Part shown: piece by piece, positions 10,301 to 18,122 of the stretch
Numbering within the stretch: position 1 is the stretch's first letter
How the letters are laid out: each line of letters starts with the position of its first letter
From: Condylostoma magnum
Taxonomy: Eukaryota; Ciliophora; Heterotrichea; Heterotrichida; Condylostomatidae
Direction of reading: 5' to 3'
Length of the DNA: 23,505 bases
NCBI GenBank assembly: GCA_920105805.1
Contig: CAKKTI010000310.1
Span: 2,497-26,001 of the forward strand
The notes under the pieces: model-generated
The model's database searches: none
The model's input: the letters and a program-made list of their open reading frames with translations, nothing else
What the model was told of the DNA's origin: nothing
Position numbers and translations under genes: made by a program

Positions 10301-11990
10301 TGGGGACTTAATTTTCCCTAAGGCTGGGTATTGGAGGAGCAGTTATGAAAGTGAAAATTTTGTTGCATGTCCTAACCCAGATGCATGCAAAGGCTCATCA
10401 TCCACTTGTCCTGATGTTCTGCCTACAGGGGAGTGCGAAACTGGATATAAGGGAAATCTTTGTTAGAACTGTCAGCCCGGGTACTCCAGAACATCTAAGA
10501 ATTAGTGTGGATAATGTCCTGAGCATGAGATTAATGGACTGAAACTTGGAGGGATATTTATCATTGTTATAATTGTGGTTATTATCATGGTAAAGACTTC
10601 AATGAACTCAGCTTATAAGCCTAAGGCATTGCACTCAATATATATTAAAATTTTCTTGAATTATTTGTAGCTGGTTATCCTGACAGCCTCGTTTAATTTG
10701 TAGTGGCCTGAATTAGTACTCGAAATATTTTCCATACAAGAACAAGCAGGTACAGCAACAGACTAAATATTCTCTGTAGATTGCTTTATAGTTGATGAGA
10801 ACGACGAAGAGGCTAATTAGCTGGCCTACTTCTACAAACTATCTTTTATGACATTTGCTCCAATCTTACTTGCAATCTTCGCAGCCTTGGCCTGGACTAG
10901 TATATCAATATACAAAGGAACTTTTAAATATATGAAAGACGAGCTAGTAGCAACCCTAGTTATTTTGCTGTTCATAGCTCATCCTAATCTAGTAAAATCT
11001 TCATTCTCTGCTTTCAGTTGCATGGAAATAGACGCAGGGGAATTTTGGCTAGTTGAAAATTTAGATATTGAGTGCTGGACAGGTGATCATACGTTCTATT
11101 CTGTTAATTTTGCTCTCCCCGGTATAATAGTATGGGGAATTGGTATACCAACTGTTTGCTTATATTTCTTAAACAGATCTAGTAGAAAGCTCGACTAAAT
11201 TGGAACTCGCTTGAAATTCGGATTTTTGTTCAACGGGTATAACTACAAGCACTATTACTGGGAGTTTATCATACTATATAGAAAAATCCTAGTGATTTGT
11301 TGCTCTGTTTTCCTAGCTAATAACTTATCAACGGAAGTATAAGCATTGACTGTTATGATTATTCTTCTGCTTAGCTTGCATATTCAGTATGCTAATTGTC
11401 CCTATAGCCACGACGACTTGAATAAAATGGAGGTTAGATCTATACTGGTATCTGCTATTACAATTTACTGTGGAATTTATTTCTTAGTAGGAGGACTAGA
11501 CGAAAATTCCAAATTAGCGCTATTTTGCATCATTTTAATTGCCAATGTCTACTTTTTATACTATTGGCTTGTTAAAATGTTCGGAGTAGGCCTTGAAATG
11601 CTGGGAAATAAGATCCCTTGTATAAGAAAACGATGCTTGAATAAGGTTCTGGATGGGTATGAAGATTAATTGTTCGTAGCTAAAAATCCTAACTAGAATG
11701 TAATAAGAAAAGGCTAAGATGAGTGGTTTAGTCTTTTTGGAAATGGCTATAACAACTATGAGTTTAACAAGTTTAGCTTAGATATTCTTACGGAAAACTA
11801 TAAAACTAAAGATTTGTATATGGATATTGTACATTTGAAGAATGGCCTTTATACAGGCTAATAAAATATGTAAGAGTTTGACTTGATCAACTAACAGTCT
11901 ATTTCTAATACTCCACCAAGTTAAGACTTCACACCAAGCAATAAGTCCCATACACTTCCTGATGTTGATGAAGATTATTAGTTAGAATAA
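4326..11990 (+). CDS. Giant beta-helix surface protein with about nine membrane segments (copy 1)
   Basis: About 2,554 residues in one uninterrupted frame; stop TAA 11988-11990 (TAG 11979-11981 is possible). Order: signal peptide (MFVFLLLQNLFPLVHSA); residues ~25-400 cysteine-rich with LNR/Notch-like modules (for example MLNNGTCDDKCYNDYC and NGVCDQQCNNQSCAYDGGDC); ~435 onward a pectin-lyase-like right-handed beta-helix starting near GATGGDGSLASPYGDL, with many coils containing GGAIY-type turns and N-glycosylation-like NxS/T; ~1855 an Ig/filamin-like segment (LKIALVDIYGNIVKTDNSS); ~1950-2070 an EGF/GCC-like stalk (GYKGNLCQNCQPGYSRTSKN); ~2075-2420 about nine hydrophobic segments; then a Gln/Ser-rich cytoplasmic tail. 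Probably a large plasma-membrane or cell-surface protein. Such architectures recur in ciliates without a firm function. The one in-frame TGA I found (5976-5978, NTTEWQV) reads as Trp. Confidence 0.88.
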
Positions 11991-11992
11991 AC

Positions 11993-13231
11993 ATGGTTTT
12001 AGTTATTTTACTCTTAAAGCTTTGCTGTGGAAATAATTTAGAGATTTTGTCTAGAATATACGAAAATAATGTATAAGGATGCAAGTTTTAGCAAATTCAA
12101 GGAAAGGGCTATGGATGTGTTACTACAGAAGATATTGAGTTTGAGGATATTGTTATAATGATGCATGCTGATGGCATTATTAGTGGTATAGCTGACTTTT
12201 AATTATCTGAATACATTTAAAACTTAGACTATGAAGAAAGACTAATTGTAAAGCTGATTTATGAAAGGTTTATCTTAGATTCAGATCATTTTCACAATTT
12301 CTATATTAAACTTCTACCAGAGTCTGAGTTCAATACTCCTTTATGATGGAGTGACAATGAAGTTAGTTTCTTCCTTGAATACAATGTTTATGGATAAGAT
12401 AAATCTAGGTTAATTCCCGACATAAGCTAAATACATAATAAAATATCTAGATAGCTATAAGACTCTCAATTTACTTATGAAAGAGTAAAATGGGCTTATT
12501 CTATCATCTACTCTAGATCGTTTGAGCTTCCTGTACATTAAATTTAAAAGTTAACAAATTAGTAAAGCAAATATCCTTCTCCGTATAATGAGTACAGGAC
12601 ATCCATACTTGTGCCTGGTATTGACTTAATAAACCATGCCCCCTAACCTAAGTAGTACCGTGATGATGATAACATTGCTATATTTTACTAGAATGATCCA
12701 GAGCCGGTTTTTGGATTAAAATCTGACAGATCGTTTTAAATTGGGTAAGAATTTGTATTTGACTATGGAAAAAGGGCAAATTTTGAACTTTTAGCTAATT
12801 TTGGATTCATTGTTAAAGATAATCCTGATGATAGAATTGAAGTTGTATTAAGATAAGGGATTTGTATGGGAATTTAGTTAGAAGATGCATGTAAGTACTC
12901 TTTAAAACGGGATAATATTAATTTAATGTTTGCTTATAATTTGTATAGTATATATGAGTAGGAAGAAGTACTATCTTATGATAATTTTCAGTTATTATTG
13001 TTTTAAAAAGAGATTTAATTTGATTATTATTTGAGAAGTATGCTGTAATATAGAAAGTATCTGATGAGGTTACTAGGAGATCCTAAGTTAATTAGAGTAA
13101 TCAGGAAAATTAAAGTATACTCACATGTTTAAGAATTAATTAAATAGTATCATATAGAAACAAGGAAAACTATCTTAGAGCATTTACGTCAATTAGAAAT
13201 TCATATTTTGGCTATTTTGCCTTTAGATTAG
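11993..13231 (+). CDS. SET-domain protein methyltransferase (Rubisco LSMT/SETD3-like)
   Basis: About 412 residues. It likely transfers methyl groups from S-adenosylmethionine to lysine or histidine in a non-histone protein, as the SETD3/SETD6/LSMT group does. The SET domain starts near residue 30 (GKGYGCVTTEDIEFEDIV), continues through LLPESEFNTPLWWSDNEVSF (family pattern FNTPLFWSDEEL), the cofactor motif PGIDLINHAP and the catalytic FDYGKRANFELLANFGF, followed by a helical C-terminal substrate-binding-like region. The first W of LWWSD is TGA (12344-12346). The start ATG 11993 lies 2 bp after the preceding stop; the first ~12 residues (MVLVILLLKLCC) are hydrophobic, and the true start may be a little different. 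The stop is taken as TAG 13229-13231, the first of a cluster TAG, TAA, TAA, TAG within 21 bp. Without it the frame would run to TGA 13439-13441, overlapping the next gene. Confidence 0.85.
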
Positions 13232-13418
13232 TAAGCATTATCTTAATAGGTTAACATAATTTATATCAATTGTAAAAGTATCCACTACTAATAAATGCTT
13301 ATGTCCTAACTTATGTATACTTATAATCACTCAATACAATTGATAAAACATAACTATTATACTAGATATCATCATAATACATATCCCAGAACTAAAATTT
13401 TAAATTACTTTTTGAATA
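13232..13418. promoter_or_regulatory. Intergenic region between tandem genes
   Basis: 187 bp, clearly more AT-rich than its neighbours, starting with a cluster of stop codons. It holds the 3' end of the SET gene and the promoter of the coiled-coil gene. No motif identified. Confidence 0.4.
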
Positions 13419-15098
13419 ATGGAACCGTAAAATAAGCTTGAACCTATACCTGAGCCAGTTGGATCTAGACTAAATGATGTTAAAATATTCAGAATATCTA
13501 ATTCAAGACCATATTCCAACCATAGACGAAATTCGAATAAATAAGGAGCTTTAAAACCCCCTAGAAGACATATTCCTTACTGCAGAGAGGAGTTATACGA
13601 CAGATAAAAGAACGTAGAGAGTAACTTATATTAACTAAGAGAAGAAAACCAGCGCCTCCACAGAGCCGTAAAAGAACTAGAATGAAAGGTAATACAGCCA
13701 GGCGCTGATAACACTTTGCCTATTAATCAAATTCGAATGGAATGCAAGGATTATCAGCGTAAAATCGATGAGAGTGAAAAAACACTCAAAGATCTGAAAA
13801 AGAAAACATCAGTATCAAGAGTAAACGAGTTAAAGCGAGAATTAAAGAAAAATACAGAAGAGGGAAAAAGATTGAAAGACTTGGCTGAAGAAGCCCTTAA
13901 TTAGCTATCTTTAGGTGTTTCACCCGAGGACCTAGAGTATAGATACAATGCCTAGTCCTAACAGCTAGCAAGTATGCAAAGAAATCTGTAAGATTTAAAA
14001 TTGGAATTCGAGGAATTAAAAAAGCCGAGTGGTAAAAAGACTGAGGACCTAATAGTCAGACTACGAAGCAGTATGTAAGATATAAAAACAGAAAATTAAT
14101 AAATAGAGCAAGACAATGCAGTTATACTAAAAGAAATACAGGATAGAAAAGAGAACTCAAAATGTCCTAATTGCTAATCAAACTTAGTATTTGATGCAAA
14201 CTATAAAACGCCTGAGATTCTAATAAGAGAATTCTGAAGTGAACTAGAACTAAACGCCTTATCTCCCTTAGCCTTCTGCAATTAAATAGCAGACTCAGAT
14301 TTCCTATCAACCTAGTAATTCGCTGAGGGTATAATTAGACTAGGACTTAATTTCAATGAATCAGAGCTTTAAAAACTATGGCTGGAAATTGACCCTAATA
14401 ACTCGCCATAGGTTTCTATAATGCAAGTACACTAAGTACTGGAAAGTAAACGTCCTCCTGAGTTAATCCCGCATTGGGCAGTAGCAGATCATTTACATCA
14501 CTTGTACTTGCGACTGTAGCTCATGAGATGGGACTAAAGCCAACTAATTAGCTTTATTCCTCCTGATAAGATGTTTTTCCGTAATGAATTAGTAGAGTTT
14601 TTGTAATAAGACTCCTTGTCACTGTCTGAGGAGTCATCAGAGCTTATAAGTGCTTTTATTTTTGGAATTTACTCAGATCTTCCTGGTAGTTAATTAGCCG
14701 ATAGGCTCCTCATTTGCTTAGGGGAGTGGGAAATTTTAGATGATGAAAAAGAGGCTAAGTTGTAATAGGAAATGTAGGAGTTTTTAGGGTAGAATAGGGA
14801 GCAAATAATGAGAATGTGCTAAGAAAGAGACTCACATTAGATTCAATGCATTAGATTAGAAGATTGGGAGGATTTATTAAATGAATCTGAGCTGGAATTA
14901 TCAGATAATCTAAGAGCTTATATGCGGCTGTATTTCTACGCTTAAACTGGACAAGTAGAACTTATACCATATGCTGAATTTTTGGCATTTAGCGGGCAAG
15001 AAAATCAAGGGGAGAGTCATGATATAATTTAGTATTATAAATGGATTTTGGTATATTTAAGTTCACTAAGTAAACAGTGCATAATTCAAAGAGAATAA
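13419..15098 (+). CDS. Coiled-coil protein with a helical, EF-hand-like C-terminal half
   Basis: About 559 residues, ATG 13419 to TAA 15096-15098. Residues 1-50 are basic and disordered-looking (SNSRPYSNHRRNSNK). Residues ~60-250 form strong coiled coils (LYQLREENQRLHRAVKELEW, ESEKTLKDLKKKTS, VNELKRELKKNTEEGKRLKD). A single CxxC (KCPNCQSNLVFD) sits at ~250. The rest is helical and acidic, with a repeated pattern resembling degenerate EF-hand pairs (LSTQQFAEGIIRLGLNFNES, LQKLWLEIDPNN). Two in-frame TGA read as Trp: 13683-13685 (KELEWKV) and 14235-14237 (REFWSELEL). I cannot name a family; ciliary or centrosomal coiled-coil proteins have this shape, but that is a guess. Read with TGA as the only stop, the frame would run to about 15479, far into the opposing dehydrogenase, so TAA 15096 is taken as the stop. 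Confidence 0.72.
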
Positions 15099-15103
15099 CT
15101 AAG

Positions 15104-15853
15104 CTATAAGTTAGGAACATACCCACCATCTATATAATATACCTTTCCAGTTATATAGTCGTTTTCTATTATAGACTTGGTAAAACTGGCTACTTCTTCA
15201 GAGAGAGCAAATCTTCCAATGGGAATGTGCTTTGATAATTATTCTTCCTTGTCTTTGAAAAAGGCTATCATTGGTGTGTCAGTTGTACCTGGAGCTACAG
15301 TAGCTACTCTTATATTCAATCTTCCTAAGTCACGAGCCATTGGCAGTGTTAGGCCATTGATTGCAGATTTTGAAGAGCTGTATAGAACCTGCTTTCTGGT
15401 TCCATTGTCACTAAGAACAGTTGAGAAGAAGATTATGACGCCTTAGGTCTAGTCAGCTGATTTTGGTTGTTAAGTTACTTGAAAGGCAAACAATCTGGCG
15501 AGGTTGAAAGCAGATATAAGATTTATATTAAGAAGCTGCTCAAAAACCTCTGAATTATCATACTCAGTAGTCAGGCCTAAACTTCCAACACCTGCTGAGT
15601 TGATTAGAATATCAATACGTCCAAATTATTCAACAGTTTGTCTAAATACTTATTCTTGTTGATTTAATTATGATAATTCACATTGAAAGAATTTCGCATC
15701 ATTAGGAAATCTATCTAGGATATCTTAAATTTTAGAGCTGTCTCTTCCCCATATAGCAAGCTTTGCATTATTCTCCAATAATAGTTCGCAAATCTTTGCA
15801 CCAATACCAGAAGTTCCACCTGTTATTAATACAACTTTTCCTTCAACTTTCAT
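15104..15853 (-). CDS. Short-chain dehydrogenase/reductase, HSD10-like
   Basis: About 249 residues, the usual size of a classical SDR. It oxidises or reduces a hydroxyl/keto group with NAD(P). Features: cofactor motif TGGTSGIG at residues 11-18; NSAG (NNAG equivalent) near 90; catalytic YSSSK near 160, with a Ser-rich strand before it (VIIFFSTVLSD); then INGLTLPMARDLGRLNIRV and VAPGTTDTPM, a signature close to mitochondrial HSD17B10 (3-hydroxyacyl-CoA dehydrogenase type 2); and the C-terminal DYITGKVYYIDGGYVPNL. The start at complement 15851-15853 is chosen because MKVEGKVVLITGG is the normal SDR beginning. The frame stays open upstream to 15976 but that would overlap the next gene. Stop TAG at complement 15104-15106. 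It lies downstream of, and on the same strand as, the ubiquitin ligase. Substrate and compartment are unknown; no clear mitochondrial targeting peptide is visible. Confidence 0.92.
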
Positions 15854-15923
15854 ATTTATTATTATTCTTTGTATATACATTTGAGTATCATAGAGATATA
15901 TAAGTAAAATTAGTAATATTAAA
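15854..15923. promoter_or_regulatory. Intergenic region between tandem minus-strand genes
   Basis: 70 bp between the RBR ligase stop (TAG, complement 15924-15926) and the dehydrogenase start. AT-rich, nothing recognisable. If the ligase instead ends at its first TGA (complement 15888-15890) the gap shrinks to 34 bp. Confidence 0.35.
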
Positions 15924-16985
15924 CTAAACTCTAACTGGATTGTTAATTCTTTCGTCCATTGTATTGCAAATTTCACTATATGGTCCAGCCCTTCTATAAT
16001 GGCGTATATGATCGCTCTTGGTCAGTATATCTCTGCAAAGCCAGCAAAAGTAAGTTTTTCCTCCACATTTTTGACTTGGACATGTTATGAAATTGCATCC
16101 TGCATCCTTAATAAGTCCTTCATTACATTTTGGGCATTTCTAAACCCCTTCAAGTTCTTCACCTTAGCAATTCTCTTAATCATGCTCTTTTCCACATTTA
16201 ATGCATACAGGGTGATTACATTACGGGCAAAACACTAAATCTAATGAAGGAATTCCTGCAAGGTAAAAGTGGCAAGTTTTACACTCTATCATTATTTAAT
16301 CAGTCAATGCTTTTTCTTTTAACTGGTTATCATAGCTATCGAATAATTAGTATGTAATAAGAGCTTGGATTTAATGATATTTAATTTACTTGTTACATCC
16401 GGGGCATAGAATAAACTCAACTTAACCTTGCCCAATTTTATTTTCGATATGTCTTGATACACAGTTTTTACATACTTAGTCACAATCAAATCCTTAATCC
16501 TCCTCTATTTTATTGTAGCATATAACACAATAGAATACCTATCTCTATAAATCTTCTATTTTATTGTTTAACCATTAATCTTTTTAAATTAGGCCCTAAT
16601 AGTCTTCCAGTAAATCTTCATGGTGAAAACATGCTAACTAAGCATTAGGATTACGTATATACTATTGCAAAACAATATTTCTAAAACAATTCTCACATGT
16701 ATAACAGTCACAGCTAAGTTTAATTTTAGTTTTATTTTCACAATAAGTACATTCATTTATCATTGAATTCTAATCTATTTGGGGTTCCGAGTTATCTTCT
16801 TATAGTAATGGCTATCTTTCACTTCTTAAAGGAATATTTTCGGAAGTAGGACAACAACACTCACAACATTTGCATACACTAAGCCAATAACACCCAGTAA
16901 GGCACTTTAACCAAGAACTGCTTTTACAGCAATAGCAACAGGGCTCCCATTTACAACAGCAACATTTCTTTACTTGATCTGACAT
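15924..16985 (-). CDS. RBR-type E3 ubiquitin ligase with cysteine-rich N-terminus
   Basis: About 353 residues. RING-between-RING ligases take ubiquitin from an E2 onto a catalytic Cys in the last domain, then pass it to a target. Features in order: residues ~8-47 contain 16 Cys in very dense runs; ~83-104 a RING-like CTYC...CDCYTCENC; ~160-205 RING1-like CVICYNKIEE...CPGC, somewhat degenerate because the expected His site is a Gln (TAA) and one spacing is short; ~235-275 an IBR, ECKTC...FCPQCNHPVCIKCGKEHD; ~282-330 Rcat, KCPKCNEGLIKDAGCNFITC, where the Cys of GCN is the expected catalytic residue, then FCWLCRDILTKSDHIRHY. The Cys-rich start could be a palmitoylated membrane anchor or a metal-binding segment. 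Start ATG at complement 16983-16985; stop TAG at complement 15924-15926. No in-frame TGA within these limits. Confidence 0.88.
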
Positions 16986-17281
16986 GTTTCAATATTTTAA
17001 TCCGTTATTTTATGATTATACAAGAAATGTAGTTTCTATGGAGAGCTTATAGCAATTATTTTAATTGAGTAAATGATTGCAACCCTGAGTTACTATCATT
17101 ACTTATAAAAATTGAATAGTTTAAATGATAGTAAGTTAATTAGATCTATAAAAATAGCATAATTATATAAATGATTACCTTTATAATAAAATATTATGCT
17201 TTACAACACTGGCTGCTGTATTTAATAAACTAAGATATGGTATTATATACTAAATTTACTAATTTACTGCTTTGAATTATG
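16986..17281. other. AT-rich stretch without a confident gene
   Basis: Upstream of the RBR ligase start, very AT-rich, with an 11-bp inverted repeat at 17090-17134. On the minus strand the frame of the uncertain upstream gene stays free of TGA down to about 17096, so part of this may be its C-terminus; composition alone looks non-coding. Confidence 0.4.
17090..17134. repeat. 11-bp perfect inverted repeat (hairpin)
   Basis: TTACTATCATT (17090-17100) and its reverse complement AATGATAGTAA (17124-17134) with a 23-nt loop. It lies in AT-rich intergenic sequence about 100 bp upstream of the RBR ligase start. It could be an RNA hairpin at the 3' end of the uncertain upstream gene, a protein-binding palindrome, or chance in AT-rich DNA. 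Confidence 0.45.
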
Positions 17282-17928
17282 TTATAGTTCATGTGACAAT
17301 ACAATTATGTTATTTGCAGTTACTCTCCACTTAAATATTTCTTTAATCTCTGAATTAACTTTTAAGAAATACTCTTTTTAACTATCTGTTTTGAGTTCTA
17401 AAATGTAGTATATTCTAAGTTATTTGTTTATCAATTGCATCATAAATATTAGAACAGTAAAAATTGTTTCTTAGAATAATATACAAAAGTCATAAAGTAA
17501 ATGATGCTTTTCAATAACTTAGAATATAGTTTTCATTTCATTCTTAATCCATAGGGAAATTTTGAGTGTATTTGAGTAATTAAACATTTATAAGCTTAGT
17601 TTAATATATATTACAGGTCTTTAAATACTTATATTAATATCTGTCTTTTATAATATCGTTCTCAATGAATTTATTCCCCATCTTATCTCTAGTTCTTTTA
17701 ACTTATCCCTAATCTCATATTTATGGGACTATACAGTTATTTCTTTGTTATGCGTAAGGACATAGGCTACTTAGGGTGTATTAGGATAACTTCGCTGAAC
17801 CTTTTGCATATTAATATTCTCTTAAAGATATCCGGATTAAGATTTATTATATTCAGTAAAATGTATATAGTATCCTCTTTTTCCCAGGAGCTGGAGTACT
17901 CCTCCAGTGACATGGAAGAATTTGGCAT
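17282..17928 (-). CDS. Uncertain protein-coding gene, possibly F-box-like
   Basis: Two minus-strand frames look coding. From ATG complement 17926-17928 one frame gives DTIYILLNIINLNPDIFKRI followed by LICKRFSEVI, resembling an F-box (a ubiquitin-ligase adaptor motif), before a TAG at 17767-17769. The other frame gives EITVQSHKYEIRDKLKELEI then RWGINSLRTIL, and later YYILELKTDSQKEYFLKVNS then EIKEIFKWRVTANNIIVLSH, free of TGA from 18151 down to 17099. A short intron of length 2 modulo 3 would join them; GTTAAAAGAACTAG (14 nt) near 17700 is one candidate. TAA complement 17282-17284 is a reasonable stop. Because only TGA breaks frames in this code, open frames are weak evidence. Start, stop and exon structure are unsure and the F-box call is tentative. 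Confidence 0.38.
17409..17528. repeat. 120-bp segment bounded by 16-bp perfect inverted repeats
   Basis: TATATTCTAAGTTATT (17409-17424) is exactly repeated in inverse orientation as AATAACTTAGAATATA (17513-17528), with 88 bp between. TA dinucleotides stand at both outer ends. Inner parts pair further but imperfectly (GCATCAT near 17437 and its complement near 17503). The length and TA-bounded inverted ends are like a small non-autonomous DNA element or a ciliate internally eliminated sequence. It lies inside the uncertain gene above. No transposase is present. Confidence 0.5.
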
Positions 17929-18122
17929 AAAGCGTGCTTATTTAACTTTAATAGTAAAAGAGAGTATTGAAAGTAGTGGATAAATTATATTAGTAGTCAA
18001 AAATATAATTGTTTGAATATACAGCATTTTATTGGTGTAGTTTTAAGAAATTTTATGCATTAAAAGGTCTAGATTATAAATGATTAACAGTAGCTATCAA
18101 GAAGGCATAATCAAAATACTGT
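17929..18122. other. Intergenic region upstream of the uncertain gene
   Basis: AT-rich sequence between the end of the second giant protein (TAA complement 18123-18125) and the candidate start at 17928. One minus-strand frame is free of TGA across it from an ATG at complement 18149-18151, but its protein looks low-complexity (Tyr, Asn, Gln-rich), so I do not call it coding. Confidence 0.35.

Noticed and set aside
10345-10542. Plus-strand ORF of 65 codons in a second frame
   Set aside because: Shadow of the cysteine-rich stalk of the giant protein, which runs in frame through this stretch.
15177-15446. Plus-strand ORF of 89 codons starting MVKLATSSERANLP
   Set aside because: It is the antisense of the dehydrogenase, whose cofactor and catalytic motifs are on the minus strand.
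15854-15976. N-terminal extension of the dehydrogenase with a hydrophobic stretch (LILLILLIYLY)
   Set aside because: Open only because of the code; it would overlap the ligase coding region, and MKVEGKVVLITGG is the standard start of such enzymes.
15999-16238. Plus-strand ORF of 79 codons with hydrophobic runs
   Set aside because: Antisense of the RBR ligase IBR/Rcat region, where the zinc-ligand cysteines are clear on the minus strand.
17409-17528. Calling the inverted-repeat segment a transposon outright
   Set aside because: No transposase, one copy only in the window, and it may lie within coding sequence; left as a repeat with open interpretation.
17723-17983. Plus-strand ORF of 86 codons (MGLYSYFFVM...)
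   Set aside because: No recognisable domain, and the minus strand here shows better protein-like frames. Not fully excluded.
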